Shown: in pieces, positions 24,905-37,416 of the stretch
How the letters are laid out: each line of letters starts with the position of its first letter
How positions within the stretch are numbered: the first letter of the stretch is position 1
Origin: Paramacrobiotus metropolitanus
Taxonomy: Eukaryota; Tardigrada; Eutardigrada; Parachela; Macrobiotidae
DNA length: 64,000 nt
Assembly (NCBI RefSeq): GCF_019649055.1
Contig: NW_026570228.1
Span: forward strand, 1,798,001 to 1,862,000
Direction: 5' to 3'
Program-made: the position numbers and the translations under genes
The notes under the pieces: model-generated
What the model was told of the DNA's origin: nothing
What the model saw: only the letters and a program-made list of their open reading frames with translations
The model's database searches: none

Positions 24905-26296
24905 GACTCCAAATGGAATCTGACAGAGAATCGGCAACTGAACAGGCAGCAGCAACTAATGACGTACAGTTGTTGCTTAGACTGGCATGCCCTTCCCCTC
25001 CATGTCCTCGTATCAGCGGATGCTGGCGAGTGTCCATCAGCTGAGCTATCGAATACTGTGGCGGTCAGCAACGACGACGGAGCATACTGGCGGGGACGCA
25101 TTCAAGACATCGTAGGTTTCTACGTCCTTCCTCAACGCACGGTAAGCCCCGCGACCAAAAGCCTCTCAATACTGCAAAACTTCGACTTATATCTCTACTG
25201 TCTGAGCAATCTGTTGCAAGGCACTGGAATCAAAGTGCCGACAACAATTTTTAAAGACCACACTATTACGAATAAAAATAATTTTGCATATCCCGATTTG
25301 TCCCAGTGACAGTTTCCGTTGAACTAAACTTTGGGGGCGCGGTTGTGCCATCTTCGACGACTGCTGTCAGCACGTTGTAATTTACAAATGGGAAGAGAGT
25401 GAAATTTTCGGCGCTGCAGCGTATGATCTATTTTGGTGATACTCACGCCGGGAATCTGTACGGGAACTGCTTCGACTGCCCCCGCGGGCGAAACATGGTC
25501 GATAGGACGTCTGACTGACGAGTCGCATATCGTTGTACTCGCTGCCGACGCACGGGAAATCACTAGAGTAGGGTATTCCGCAGGTGATTCTACATAGCAG
25601 CGAAGGGCGATACCACATGATGCGGCGATTTAAGTGGGGCTTGAACAACAAATTCTCCCCCGGTCAACGAGGACATATATATATATATATATATGCAAAG
25701 GTCGCAGCAGTGCACGCTCGCTGGGTGCGCAATTAACGCTATAGAAATATGGTCATGGGAAACGATGCGAAAGTATATTACCATGCATATGTAAGTGTAT
25801 GCGCACTGAAAATGTCCTCGTAAGTCGTAAGTGTATATGACATTGTGCGTTTTTCGCGGCTTCTTTATTTTATTGACTGTGAATCTTGGCCGCGCCGGCA
25901 GTAAACTGATGCTCTCATAATTCTCACATGACCTGCGTATACGTAGCACCGACAACAATGAAATTACACAGAATACAGTGGTACTGCAGTTTAGTATCTT
26001 CATCACAACAAGAGCTGACAACCCGGTTAACGGGACTTCGCCATGTAGTTGGTACTTGTTAGTCAGTAGCCATGTGTCATATGCGCCCTGGAAACATAAA
26101 TTTGCTTGAACAAGGTGCAGTCTTATTGCGTGAACCAATATAATGATGTTTTTGCAGATTTAGCGGGTTCCACGCTGATATATCACCGAAATTATGGGAC
26201 GAGCTAGATCTGCGAACTGATAATGTGCGCACACGAAGCGGAATGGCACTTCTCGGAATTTCACCATTCTTGAAATTCCACCTGTTTAGCATCTGA
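24905..26296 (+). pseudogene. Decayed tandem copy of the F-box gene
   Basis: The stretch starts with the F-box gene's 5' end (CATGCC..CCCCTCCATG and CAGCGGATGCTGGCG, matching 20286-20335) and continues to ~25115. It then jumps directly to sequence of exon 3 (CACGGTAAGCCCCGCGACCAAAAGCCTC vs 22600). The F-box exon is therefore deleted. Exon 3 survives to ~25790 with stops and indels, including growth of an (AT)n run at 25676-25693 where the parent reads ACATATATG. The last exon survives at ~26158-26296 (AGCGGGTTC..GCTGATATATCACC) and ends in a stop. It cannot encode an F-box protein. Confidence 0.8.
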
Positions 26297-26331
26297 CAAA
26301 TGTTGTGCTAAGTGCGACTACAATTACGTAA

Positions 26332-26841
26332 TTAATCTCGGGTCGTCCCACCGTACAACCAGATCTGGTCATTCTTTAGGAAAATGCAGTGATTATATCG
26401 GGCGACGTCGAAGGCCGTGATGGGCTCCGGTTGGGACTGGACGTGGCTCACAATTAGCGAGACACGGTAGCAAGCGGTCACCGCCTTCGCACTTTCTTTC
26501 CAACCGTTCAGCTCACATTCGGTAAGCGCACACACACAGCCACCCGTGAAGTAAAAATAGTCCCGCATATATAGGAAGAATATAGTCGGAAGAATATAGT
26601 TTCGGAAGAATATAGTCCCGCAACAATGCTGGAACTGGCTTTGACCCTTCCAGCCGGCATGCTTCGTCCATTGGTTGTCGTGGTTTGTCAGGCTCCGGAT
26701 GATATCGTACTGCTCTACCCAACACTCCGGATGATGATCGTGCTTTTCAAAAAAAGCTGGCTGATAGGAATCAGATTTTACCGTGAGGAAGGGATAGGTC
26801 TGCATCGTAAAACTGCAAACCGCAGTTAGCGTAGATATCAT
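26332..26841 (-). pseudogene. Broken copy of a kelch C-terminal exon
   Basis: The frame matches the kelch exon at 2-496 (YFYFTGG, VTACYRVSL, ARYNHCIFLKNDQIWLYGGTT) and also its upstream part (WTKHAGW, as in 29150-29230). It stops right after YGGTTRD, so the last ~70 residues are missing. A triplicated 13-bp word (GGAAGAATATAGT) at ~26573-26620 adds residues inside the blade at CGTIFF...YFYFTGG. It has the same orientation as the intact gene at 28613-30974. It is most likely a relic, although the frame is still open. Confidence 0.7.
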
Positions 26842-26846
26842 TGATT

Positions 26847-27050
26847 TTATTCCTTGTCACAAACATCCTTACCGACTACAGAAGTATCGAACAATTGAAC
26901 ATGCGCTGCCACTCTTCTACCGAGCATCGCTTCCACAGGCAGTCGCTGGTCCCACGGTAAACCACGGGCGGGATCAAACTTCTCAATGGCGGTCCCTAGC
27001 AAGTGCAACAGGGCAACTGGAATACTCGACGGATTGTCCGGTGGGCACAC
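26847..27050 (-). pseudogene. Unidentified short coding-like stretch next to the kelch relic
   Basis: An open frame with balanced coding-like composition (SIPVALLHLLGTAIEKFDPA, then PWDQRLPVEAMLGRRVAA) ends at a stop just upstream of the kelch relic. It may be another piece of the same broken gene or a separate fragment. I do not recognise it, and no partner was seen in the window. Confidence 0.3.
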
Positions 27051-27279
27051 TGGAGCAATAAATTACTGGTAAAGCACCGTACAGTTCATTCCCCATCGCC
27101 ACCACTCATGCATTTTTTGAAAGGTCGAATGGCTCAGGACAGTGCAGCTGGATCCACTCATGTACTCCATGACGGAAATTTCATTTTTCATCTTACCAGA
27201 AGCCGTGGAATCTTATTTAAATCTAATTTGGCAAAATATAAAAAATTTCTGAAAACATCGGCGAAACCTCCGTAGCCGT

Positions 27280-27900
27280 AACGAAACGTTATGCAATTGC
27301 ATACATATTTTGTGCTGACCTTTCAACCTCCAGCCTGATCATGAGAGACAGTACGGTACTGTTAATGAGCTGTTCAGCGTCCTGCAGCGGCAGCCGGCTT
27401 GCGTCGTAGTCGTTAATCCGTAAGAGAATGTCACCGCGATGTAGTATTCCTTCGGAGGGCGATTGCATAAACACCTACACACATATTACCGCATAATATA
27501 CGGTAATATGTGTCTAGGTAACTATGGATGGAAGATCCTATATTGGCATACACTGTATGCAGATAGCATCTTCCATCCATAGTTCCCATCGGCACACCAC
27601 ACTGCGTAGTGCGTACTGTACAAGTACAGTTATGCACAGTTACAGTTATGCCGTTATACACTACCACGTATTCTGCTTATATGCTAATGCTGCTGCTGCC
27701 ACACGCGAGACGGCAAACTGTAATTATTTTTAGCTCTCGCCCGTTTCACAATCTCCGCGCTATATAGCCTCCAAAAGGGATAAAAGTGAAAATGTCAGAA
27801 TGGCGGATAAAATATTGCCTGGCTTAATGATATCGTCCATGGGCGCGCAACGGACGCGCGGTATGAAGTCTGAACTATCTTTTAAAAAGCGGCAACCAAG
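27280..27900 (-). pseudogene. Inverted duplicate of Zasp exon 2 and its upstream intron
   Basis: Read on the minus strand, this matches 2690-3150 of Zasp: CATGGACGATATCATTAAGC, TTTTATCC(C/T)TTT(T)GGAGGCT, GCAGCAGCAGCATTA, ATGGATGGAAGAT, and then the PDZ exon (VFMQSPSEGILHRGDILLRI). The exon frame stays open but has a 6-bp insertion (LSLMIRLEV vs LSLRLEV) and a few substitutions. No first PDZ exon or ZM exons are nearby, so it is a fragment. The intron part has grown hairpins at ~27488-27516 and ~27521-27587 that the parent lacks. Confidence 0.8.
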
Positions 27901-28612
27901 AATCTCAGCTTACTATTCCCAGGAATGTGTCAAGTAGAGGTAAATGTGAATAAATATACGATGACTTATGCGTTAGTATTCGTTTGCGCACTTATGCATA
28001 ACCAAAAATGAAAGGCTAAGGTCTACTGTACTGTAACGATTGTTTTGCTATACAGTTAATAAAAATGCGAATATATACTGCTGCTTGATCTGTGTATATT
28101 TGTAAATGCGGATTCACTACGATATACCCTACTTCAAGGAAACTCTCACAATATGCGTAACGTGATATGATTCGTATCATAGTACTTACTGCGCCATAAG
28201 AGTATTTATTTATCTAGGTAACATGGGAATCCAGAAAATTCTGAAGATAACTAGTACGATTATGCGCCCAAGGGTGAGAGTACAGAAGGAGCAACCTTAC
28301 ACCAATTCCATAAAACCGCAGTTCTACATCCAACATTCAAGCAAACTAATACTATACATATAAAAGGTACAAGTAAAGAACTGCATAAGCTGAAAATATA
28401 ATTTAAACAGGAAATACACGACACAAAAAGACACGCTTACGCATAGTGGGCTCGAAAGATATTCTACGATCAGCCAAATGTACCCATATATCGTCGTACT
28501 CACGGCTACACAGTAGATGCCAGTGGAAATGTTTAAAGAGAGAAAATTAACCGATAACATACTAATCTGCCAACCCGATGACGCAAGGAACACACGGAAA
28601 ATTCACTAGCCA
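27901..28612. other. Spacer downstream of the chimeric BTB-kelch gene
   Basis: AT-rich sequence with no coding pattern. It should contain the 3'UTR of the gene ending at 28613. I saw nothing else that I can name. Confidence 0.5.
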
Positions 28613-30974
28613 TCAATCATCCCAAATCACAGGCCAAGTGGTCTCATAATCATTGCAAAGACTGCGCTGTCTCACGTATTCAGATGTGCGGTAAGTGTGA
28701 TCTTGCATGACACATGCGTATTCGTGGTGGAACTCAGCAAATCCACTGCCCATTGTAGGAGTCTGCAGCGCCAGACAGACTGTCTTCTGCGCGTAATCAC
28801 CGCCAACCAATTCCGCCTGCAGTTCCTCTGACATCGGCACTTTCTCCCGTGTCCATTCGTTCGTGCCCTCATCGTACTTCTCAAAAGATAAAGCCGGTTT
28901 TTTCCGATTCGCACTATCTTGGATCGTGCCTCCATACACCCAAATCTTCCCGTCCTTGATGAAGACGCAGTGGTCATAACGCGCATCGTTCAGCTTTCCA
29001 ATGGACTCCGGTCGAGAATGGACGCGTGCTAACGAAATACGGTAGCAGGAATTAACCGCTACATTCCTGCCATCTTCGTGATATGCTCCTTGTACGGCTC
29101 CACCAATGAGGTATAAATGTCCTTTAAAGATAATAACTCCACAGCGATACGGGTTCTTCACTTTCTCTGTCCAGCCGGTATGCTTCGTCCATTTGTTGCT
29201 GCGAACATCGTACATTTCCACCACAGTCTCCTGACGCTTAGAGTTTTGTTCACCGAAGGAACCAGATGTAATACACCAAATTTTTCCATCCGGAAGAGGA
29301 CAAGTCTCCATCGAGTGGCTGCAAACCGAAACTTAATTTAAAGCACAGAGCCAATGGCTTTCTATCAAATCTCTAAAATTACCCAACTATTAATAATTAA
29401 TATTATGCCACACATTCTTACATAAAATAGCGATGGTACACAGCATCTCCGCCCCGGAGAAACGGCTGCGAGACATCTTCGGCCAGCTGGGTAATAGGGC
29501 CGAACTGTCCGGCAGAAAAATCACAATAGTACCACGTTAAGGGATCGTGTGTCGCACCGAAGACATCGTTGCCCACCGCCACCACCGAGATGCAGTTATT
29601 AAAAGCAGGTTCTTTCATCAACGTACGCCAACTGCCAGTTAAACAGTCAATCGCGATTATTTCCCCTTCTCGCAGACTTCCTTTAGTGCCGACAATAAGC
29701 TCCCGGCCAACGGCCACTGCGAAACCATCGGGTCTGATCTTGGGCGACAGCTCCGTCAGTGTATTTTGCACTAGGGTGTCCATCTTGGTCAGTTCGTTGC
29801 GGTAGAAATCGTATCTGAGCAACTGATGGGAATAGCCTTCGCGCATGTGGTAGAAGATAGCTTCTTTCGGAATGGCACGCTTGGGCAACACTCCACCGCG
29901 CAGCTGGCCGCAGTTTCGATCTGCCAAAATTTGGGATAACAATTCGTGTAAATCTCCCGTCGTACACGCTCTCAGAGCATCGATGTCTACCGAATCCCAC
30001 ACAATGCACGATTTCAACAGCTGATCCAAGTGTGGCATGCGTAAGGGAGCAGCCATGCACCAGCGCACAACAGCCTGCAAATTTCAAACATGTAACTAAC
30101 AATACTTAATAAACCATTTTACTATACAATTAAAATTAAGAAATATAAGATCTATGAAGCATAAATTACTTATCATTAATTAATCATTACAGAAATTGGG
30201 CTGCTTCAAAATTCGATTTAAATTTGACTGCTATGCTTAGGGTCTACAAATCGCACCAACCTGATAAACTGATGTTTCGGATTGAGGAAAGTAGCCATTG
30301 TCGGTTAGCAGGTCAATAACCTCCTCTGCACTGCACTTCAGAAAAGTCTCAGAATCGGCGAACGCGGAGCGACGCGGAAGTTTTTGAAGAATCCCTTGGA
30401 ATGCCAGTCTTTCCAAATCCACGAGTCTATCGCGACGAGCCAGACGCCACAGACGCCACACGTTCTCCTGCCGTATCATAATTTTCCGCAAAATTTTCTC
30501 TGCTGTAATCAAGGCTTCTTCCATTTGCAGATATTTGGCGGCGATCCACATTCTGATGGCGTCATCGCGTTTGAAAGACAGTTTTAAATCTGAATTACCC
30601 AGACTTTTAACCAGTGAAGCCAGCATGTCACGGTGGACATTCTCGGGCAAACCAACGAGAAGATCAACGCTCGCAGGGCCGCCATCTGGAGAAGTTAGAC
30701 GTTCGGCGAAGAATCCCGACTTCTCGACTAGAGTATCTTTATTAACTACCACAACTTCCTTATCGCCGATTCGAACTTCGATCTTTGCAGGACCCTCACC
30801 CACTTTCAGCTGACTGTTCTCTTCTTTCAGTGTCCGGATGACATCGGACTGCTTTTCGCTCGTTTCTACCAGGATGGAGCAATTCTCCCAGATCTTCAGC
30901 AACTGAGCATTGCCCTGCAACTCAGGATGGTCGGTGTACAAACCTTCGAAGAGCTCCTTGATGTCCGACGGCAT
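28613..30974 (-). CDS. Chimeric coiled-coil/BTB-BACK-kelch protein
   Basis: Three exons: 30974-30261, 30074-29422, 29318-28613 (690 aa, phases agree). Residues 1-~58 copy the first exon of the coiled-coil gene (DHPEL, NCSILVE.SEKQ.DVIR.LKEEN.QLKV). The sequence then passes, with no intron, into a BTB domain (~62-160; KIEVRIGDKEVVVVNKDTLVEK, FFAERL, ASVDLLV). BACK follows (~165-330), then kelch blades in exons 2-3 (LYLIGG, KIWVYGG). BTB-kelch proteins typically recruit targets to CUL3. The parental ATG is not kept: that site reads VPPGD, with GTG for ATG. The first ATG is at 30974 (MPSDIKELFEGL). The chimeric N-terminus could add a dimerisation surface (inference). No breaks were seen. Confidence 0.85.
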
Positions 30975-32500
30975 CGTTTCCTTGTCGCCAGGGGGCACAA
31001 ATTGCACAACGGAAGGGGGCAATAAATCACCACTTGAAAACCGTGCAAGGTAAATCACTAATTTATGCACAACAGACACTGCACAGATCCAAGTAATCAA
31101 TTTAAAAAGTTAAATGCAAAACGGAAAGCAGAGGGCTCTAAACTCCAGAGATGGAAGAGAAAATCAGTAGCGAGTCGCGACTAGCACACGCAGCTTTTCA
31201 CTGTTGTCCTACTCGACTTACGTGGCCTGCACGCCGCCCGTAGGTGGGCGCTGCTTCAACTAGCGAACTAGCGACTGGCGTATTATTGACGGGCTGGTTG
31301 ACGGTTGTATACGTATTACGTAATTCAACCTAACTACAGAGTATAACCGTATATTTTCAATTGCTAATTTGTAATTATTTAATTCTGTTTGTGTTACAAA
31401 GTTCGCAGTGTGACTGGCTTGTGCTAATAAAGAGAATTGCTAATATTTTTTTTAGACTTCATGGTGTAACAGAAATAAATTTATCGCGAATCGTTCATAC
31501 TCTACAAGTGTTGGTCGCGCTAGCGCGCTCCCAGTTGAGTCTAGGTATGGAATTTGGAATAAAAATTTGGAATGTTGCAATATGTTGCTTATTTTATTGA
31601 ATTATTTCGTATAATACTATTTGACTGTTGTAATTACTGTAATTAAAGTTCTTTGTCAATTTTTATTTGAAACTTTTTCCACACGTAGAAATGCTGAAAT
31701 ATGGAGGTATTGGCCCCGCGCAGCGGGGCGAGCTCTGGAAACATTTTAAAATTTTTAGAAATTTTTAAATATGGAATTCCAAATTTTTAAGGTATTTCAA
31801 TAAATATTTTCAAACAGCGCTTCGCAAATATAATATTCCGAAATGTTAAGAAATATTTGAAGATCCTGTATATGGGTGTGATTCCTTCACGGTTAATGAA
31901 GTCCGGTACTTATAGACATCATTAATACGGTGAATAATAATTATTATCATCGGTTATTATAATCTTCGTGTTGCTAAGTACTCTGAATTCACGACGCTTA
32001 ATTTAAAAAATAAAAATTTTCTGCTATTGTTGACCTTCCATAACTTTCAAACATTCGACAATATCACATATCTAAAGAAAAAATTTCGAAATTTAGTACT
32101 AAGTTTTCTTGACTGACAAATTTTGTTTTTTTTGCTAAGTGGACAAGCACAAAGTAGGAGTAGTAACGAAGCCATCCATATGTGCTTGTTGACTTAAAAT
32201 GAATGAGTACTGTACTCAACTTTTAGGGCCGTAGAGTGACGGCGTAGACCCTAGCATCGCACCACTGAACGCCGGGCCAAGAGAACCCAAACGTGTTTGA
32301 CAAAATTTTATTTCTAGTAAAACCCATAAAGATACAAAAAACATACACGTATGCACATTCGCCAAAACAAGAAAAATAACAAACAAAAACCATTCACCAT
32401 GCCTAAAGATCCGAAGAAAAAAACAACAGATTTGACCGCGAAATTCGTTAACACACATTCTTCACCGACAATATACACAAGGGATGGTATGGAAGATGGC
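30800..32500. repeat. Segmental duplication, copy 2 (partner 15985-17520)
   Basis: This carries the first-exon segment of the coiled-coil gene, its 5'UTR and promoter, and the 3' flank of the NHL gene, in the same order as copy 1. The inner breakpoint is inside codons after QLKV (near 30800), where similarity to 15985 ends and BTB sequence begins. Confidence 0.8.
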
Positions 32501-32841
32501 CACTCGCAGCGGCCACTCGCCAGCGGCCACTCGCATTAATACCGACACACATGGACAATCCAACCCAAACCAAAGTTGACAAAAAAATAATAAACCCAAT
32601 TAAACACAAGATCTAAACGATAAACGCCGACACACTACACAAATTCACTGAGCACACGAAAAACAATCGCCGAATTAAATTCTGAGGGAGGGGGGCAAAA
32701 AAGAAAAGGCTAAACCATTTGATTAAAAAATTGCAAAACTATAAAGGTATGAAAACACTTTGGTCGTAGAAAGAACAAAACATCCTCACACAGTAACACA
32801 GCGCGCGCCATCACGTCCCCCATGCGCACACACGTCGACCT
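30975..32841. promoter_or_regulatory. Captured promoter region of the chimeric gene, and NHL 3' flank
   Basis: 30975-31280 resembles the coiled-coil gene's upstream DNA, including the GC-rich box GCCGCCCGTAGGTGGGCGCTGC near 31230. Further left-to-right, 31360-32240 is AT-rich and shows no gene. It holds a short GC hairpin GCCCCGCGCAGCGGGGC near 31713. 32240-32500 is the block shared with 17278-17520. A small tandem array of GCGGCCACTCGC occurs at 32500-32535. Confidence 0.45.
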
Positions 32842-35800
32842 TCACGGAACGGTGGCGTCCTTGTCGGCAATCTGATACTGAAAGTCCGGTGCGTCCACAT
32901 TCAAACCGGCATGCACATTACGCACGTATCCGCTACTGCCCTCCTGGATACGCATCACCAGCACCATGTGATCCTTCTTTACCGCCGTGATCAGCTCCCC
33001 ATCCTGATTCATCACAATGCCACAACTGTGGCTCACCTATTCGATAAATCAGCAGAATTATACTAACAGAGTGACAGTTAAATTCAAATCCTAGCTCGAA
33101 CTATACAGAAATCGCAGACCATTAACAGTGTTCCATAAAATAAAGAAAACAATCATAAGACGCAAATTAACTGATTTGGTCAAAATACAGACGATACAAA
33201 AAAATTTAAACTACTTAATTCAAAGGTTACCTTCGCTTCTTTAAACAATATCTTATTGCGACAGTTGTCTTTTACATCTGCTTAGTAATTTCAGTGTTCA
33301 TTGTGAGTCTTAATTTCATCACTATTTGAAGCCTTGAAGGTACTGACGAAGTCGTAGCATAAATATTATTTCTGTCATTAACTACAAGTAAGCATGTAAA
33401 AGAAATCCTTCTCAGCTGCGGCAAAATGTTGGAAAAAATTATCTCTAAATATTACGAGTACAAAATTTGCTGACAAAAAAGGTAAACATTGCTGACAAAC
33501 AAAGAACGGTGTTAACTCGCGTACCTTCATATCCAATAACGCATGGTAGCCAATCAAATCGCCGGTATCGGCGCTCCACACCGACACATGAAAGCGATTG
33601 AGATCCGTATCGGCCACCAGCAGATTTCCATTGGGCGTCAGACCCAATCCGCGCGGAAAGCGGACAATGCCCTCCTGATTGGAAGCGCCCAGGCGCTGCA
33701 GCAGATTGCCCCAGGTGTTGAACACACAGACATAATGTCCCCGGAAGTCACTGATGTAAAACTTGTGATCAATGACCACGACATCCGACGGCTCCACCAT
33801 GACGCTCTCCAGCGAGAACCAGTGGTGAACATGGCCGTCTTCTTTCAGAATGACACACGCCGGTGGTTGCACTTCCACGACGACAATCTGCAAAAACAGA
33901 TATTAACAAAGTTTGCAAACTGTTTTATGTAACCAACGATATACAGCGAAATTTCATAAACCGACAAGTAATCTTAAAATGTCGGAAAGGGCGTAATTTC
34001 AGACGAAATTTACCAAAGTTTGCATTTATTTTCTAGGTATAACATTTGCACCATTTTCTGCTGCGAAAGACGAATGCTTTCCAATAATTTTCTTGACTTT
34101 TTTCTTAACTTAACTGCATAGGAATCATGTAAGGCACGTGCGTACTCATTAACTCAAAATAGAAATATTAATTATATCGTTTCCGCACCTGATCATTGAA
34201 GACGGTCAAACCAGCCGTCGTTGTGTTCAAAGCCATTCGCAGACTGTGCAGATTGCCCAGCGTGTTGATGTATGCACCAGTCCGTTCAAAGATCTGAATG
34301 CGCGAGCAGCCATTGACCCGGTCACTCACCACGATGTGCTCCGTCTTGGGGATGAAAGCCACCTTGCGCGGATGCCACAATTGTCCCTTCTTGACACCGG
34401 AAATACCCCATAAAAATTTGAAATTCCCCTTCTTGTCGAAGATCTGGATGCGGTGGCTCAGTGTATCTATAATTGTCACATAAAGAAGTTAAGTGTTCAC
34501 CGATTTACGTCAACGAAAAACGCAGATGTATAAATCAAAATCTATTCTATCCGTGTCTACATATGTCGTACGATAGCTAACTTTAAAGAACGAATTAATG
34601 AGATTACCTGCTACAATAATTTCGTCATTCAATCCAAGACACAAGCCCTGCGGCATATTGAATTGTCCAGCCGATTGCCCCGCTTCGCCAAATGTGCTCC
34701 TGTCAACACATTACTGTAGTTTTTATCAAAGTCAGACATCAAATTCAGACAAATTGGACCACAAGTCAAACGAAAATGAAGCAAGCAAACTCGATGGAAT
34801 TCTTACACAACAGCCAAATCCTGCTGACGGTGTGGCACGGTGGCTGCCTGCGCGTCCTGCGCATTCAGAGTTTCAAAAAAGTCCACACTGGGCGACGGTT
34901 TGGACAGTGGTCCATTGTGGCGCAGATGGTGCATGTTGTTCATCTGGCCGCCGCGCATCCGTCCGCGGCCATTACGATGCGGCGAATGCAGGTGGTGGTT
35001 GCCATGACGTGGATTGTGATCGCCGGTGGCCTGGTGGTCAGCATACGGGTTGACCGGCTGACGATTGCCGCCTTCATTGTAATCGTGACCGGAAGGCGCA
35101 TCTATAAATAACAATGCCTTATAAAACTAAAACTACCTCAATTTTACACGGAACTTTACAATAAGTAGGAAAATTGCTGACACGAAAAAATAAGACACTG
35201 CCAGTCGAAAATATTCAACATGATAATTACACGTAAATTAAAACATGAAAGTTTTAGCAGCGGTAATTTGTTATCTAGGTGCGCAGCAAACTGAACATCA
35301 GTAAAATAAAATAATTCTGAATTTTTACTGCCTATTGAATTGAGTGCCGGCTAATTTCGCAGACCCGTACAGGATGAAATTTTGATGATTAGTATGATAA
35401 GGAAATTTGAGAGATTCACACTGTAGCTGGTCAACGATGCCTTATGCCGAGTCTGCTTTTATCACAACCGCAATTTAAACTTCAGTTCAAAGTTTATTTC
35501 GTCTGGCTTACATGGATTGCGCTGGTGCTGCTCGCGCCCATCGCGATGATTCAGACGTCCATTAATGAAAACCGGCGACGGGGAGCGCCATGCCGCACAC
35601 GGATTCCGTGCATGGCCACTGTTGCCCGATGAATCCAGTGGCAGCGAGAAGTTGCGGGAACGACCATGCCCGTGGTGGCTCGGTGGCGACGCATTGGAAC
35701 GGGGCATGCTCAGTGGCTTGCGCGGCGACTGTCCTGCCGGTCGAGGAGGAGCGTCGGGACGCTCGCGTAAAACACCGCTGACTGCAACAAAGAAATGACG

Positions 35801-37416
35801 TCAACTTATGAACTGCTACTACTGCGACGAAGTCAACAAGCTTGGCCGGCATTGATGGCCAAAAGAACTGAAGAAGCCGCACACCAAATGCAACAGAACA
35901 TATCTTCGAAAATCTGTCGAAGAGAATGAAAAGGTCGAACTGTTGAGCGGCAGTCAGTCAAAAGTAAGCAATAACAACAACTCGCCGGCATCTTTAATTC
36001 TAATACGAAGGATTAAAAAGTACATATTAAGCAAGAAAAAGAGGCCAAAAACAAAAACCTGATTTAATTTTAGTAGCAGCAGCAGCTTTGTGTGGCGACA
36101 GCTGCATGACATCACCGAGTTTTGTCTTTTACGCTATTTTTCATTTTAATGAGATGGGCAAAAACTTGTACAAAATTTATCTTGTAGATTATTTCATAAT
36201 TATACCATACGGAATTTTACAATATGTAATTCATACCGGATTGCATTTCAGCTAATAATAAATTCGCTTATTATACATGTACGAAATTTTACTTCCGGAA
36301 AACATAACTACCTGTTACTACGCAGGTTTTTGTCAACTTTTGCTGATAAATCTTACTGTTTAACTGTCGCGCCAACGCCACCATCCGCTCCATCTCCATG
36401 GCCGGATCCAGCTTGCCCGGATACATGTTGTGCAGGGCAAAAACACTGCCATTGGGGCCATTGTTCAGGGAACGGTCACGCGATGGTACAGTCATCGCGT
36501 CATCCACGCCGTAGTTGACAGCGTTATCGCTGCTCACCATCTGCAGATTGTGGCTGAAGCGTTCCAGGGCCGTGTTACCCGACCACTGACCCTCGATGTA
36601 CGATCCAAGATGGCGTTTACCCGTATCCATGTCCACACAATTCAGCGTCACATCGCTGCCGCTGCTGCTCTGTAAATGCGGAAAGAAGATAAACACACTT
36701 TTTTTCCCCTTCACCAAAACAACGGTAATAAAGGTGTGGTGACTCTTTGTGTTCTGCCGAAACCAAAAGCGAAAGCGACTGCGTGTCGCCAGCTTTTTAA
36801 TGACGGCTGGCTGTGTCCACTTTAAGCGACACTGGTCTGACCAGTTTCAAACGGATAAATTTCTTGTTAATACGACAACAAAAGGGAAAAAGTAGGTTTG
36901 ATCAGATAACAACACACAACACGGCATTTTAACGAGCACTTAAAGATTTCCTGGAAACACAAAACAGGCTTCGACCAAACTGTATTTTATGCAGTACAAT
37001 AACAATTACAATTTTGGACTAGTTAGTGACCTTACACAACAACCAAATTAATATTAATCAAATTTGTACGTAATTTTAATCAGCTCTTACGGCAATACAA
37101 ACAGCCCTCACTTTATTACGTCATCTGAATTTCTGCTACAGCTAATTCCGCCATTTGAACCAATCTGACCGTACACAGTGCAAATCTGCCTAACGAAAGC
37201 GTGCTTGACCATTTTTTCACTGCTTTCCGTCATTCTTCAAAATTTTCAGAACTATACAAGACTTTTCACATTCTTTACCTGCGCTTCTCCATATTCAATG
37301 GGCGCATAATCAAACATATGCGGACTGGGTACGGAGAAGAAGGGCTGTACATCCGGACCAAACGCGTCATAGCCGCCATTATCCACATGAGTGACCCCCC
37401 AATCTAGACATGCCAT
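32842..37416 (-). CDS. Brat/TRIM-type NHL-repeat protein without RING or B-box
   Basis: Eight exons: 37416-37279, 36669-36312, 35781-35512, 35101-34807, 34699-34608, 34466-34189, 33887-33525, 33036-32842 (662 aa, phases agree). The C-terminal ~310 residues form an NHL propeller like that of fly Brat. Blades are seen at FGEAGQSAGQFNMPQGL...DEIIVADTLSHRIQIFD, then FLWG...QLWHPRKVAFIPKTEHIVVSD, then FPRGLGLTPNGNLLVADTD. In Brat this domain binds RNA and represses translation. The N-terminus (MACLDWGVTHVDNGGYDAFG) and the middle region, rich in His/Gly/Arg/Ser, contain no cysteine pattern for RING or B-box fingers. The protein is therefore NHL-only, or its finger exons lie elsewhere. A relic of exon 2 and the 3' flank lies at 17.3-18.2 kb. 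Confidence 0.85.

Noticed and set aside
25590-26138. 182-codon minus-strand frame
   Set aside because: It runs through the decayed F-box copy and an AT repeat. No domain pattern, likely chance.
31705-31735. GC hairpin as a possible terminator or RNA gene
   Set aside because: One short GC stem in AT-rich DNA, with no supporting box elements for an RNA gene.
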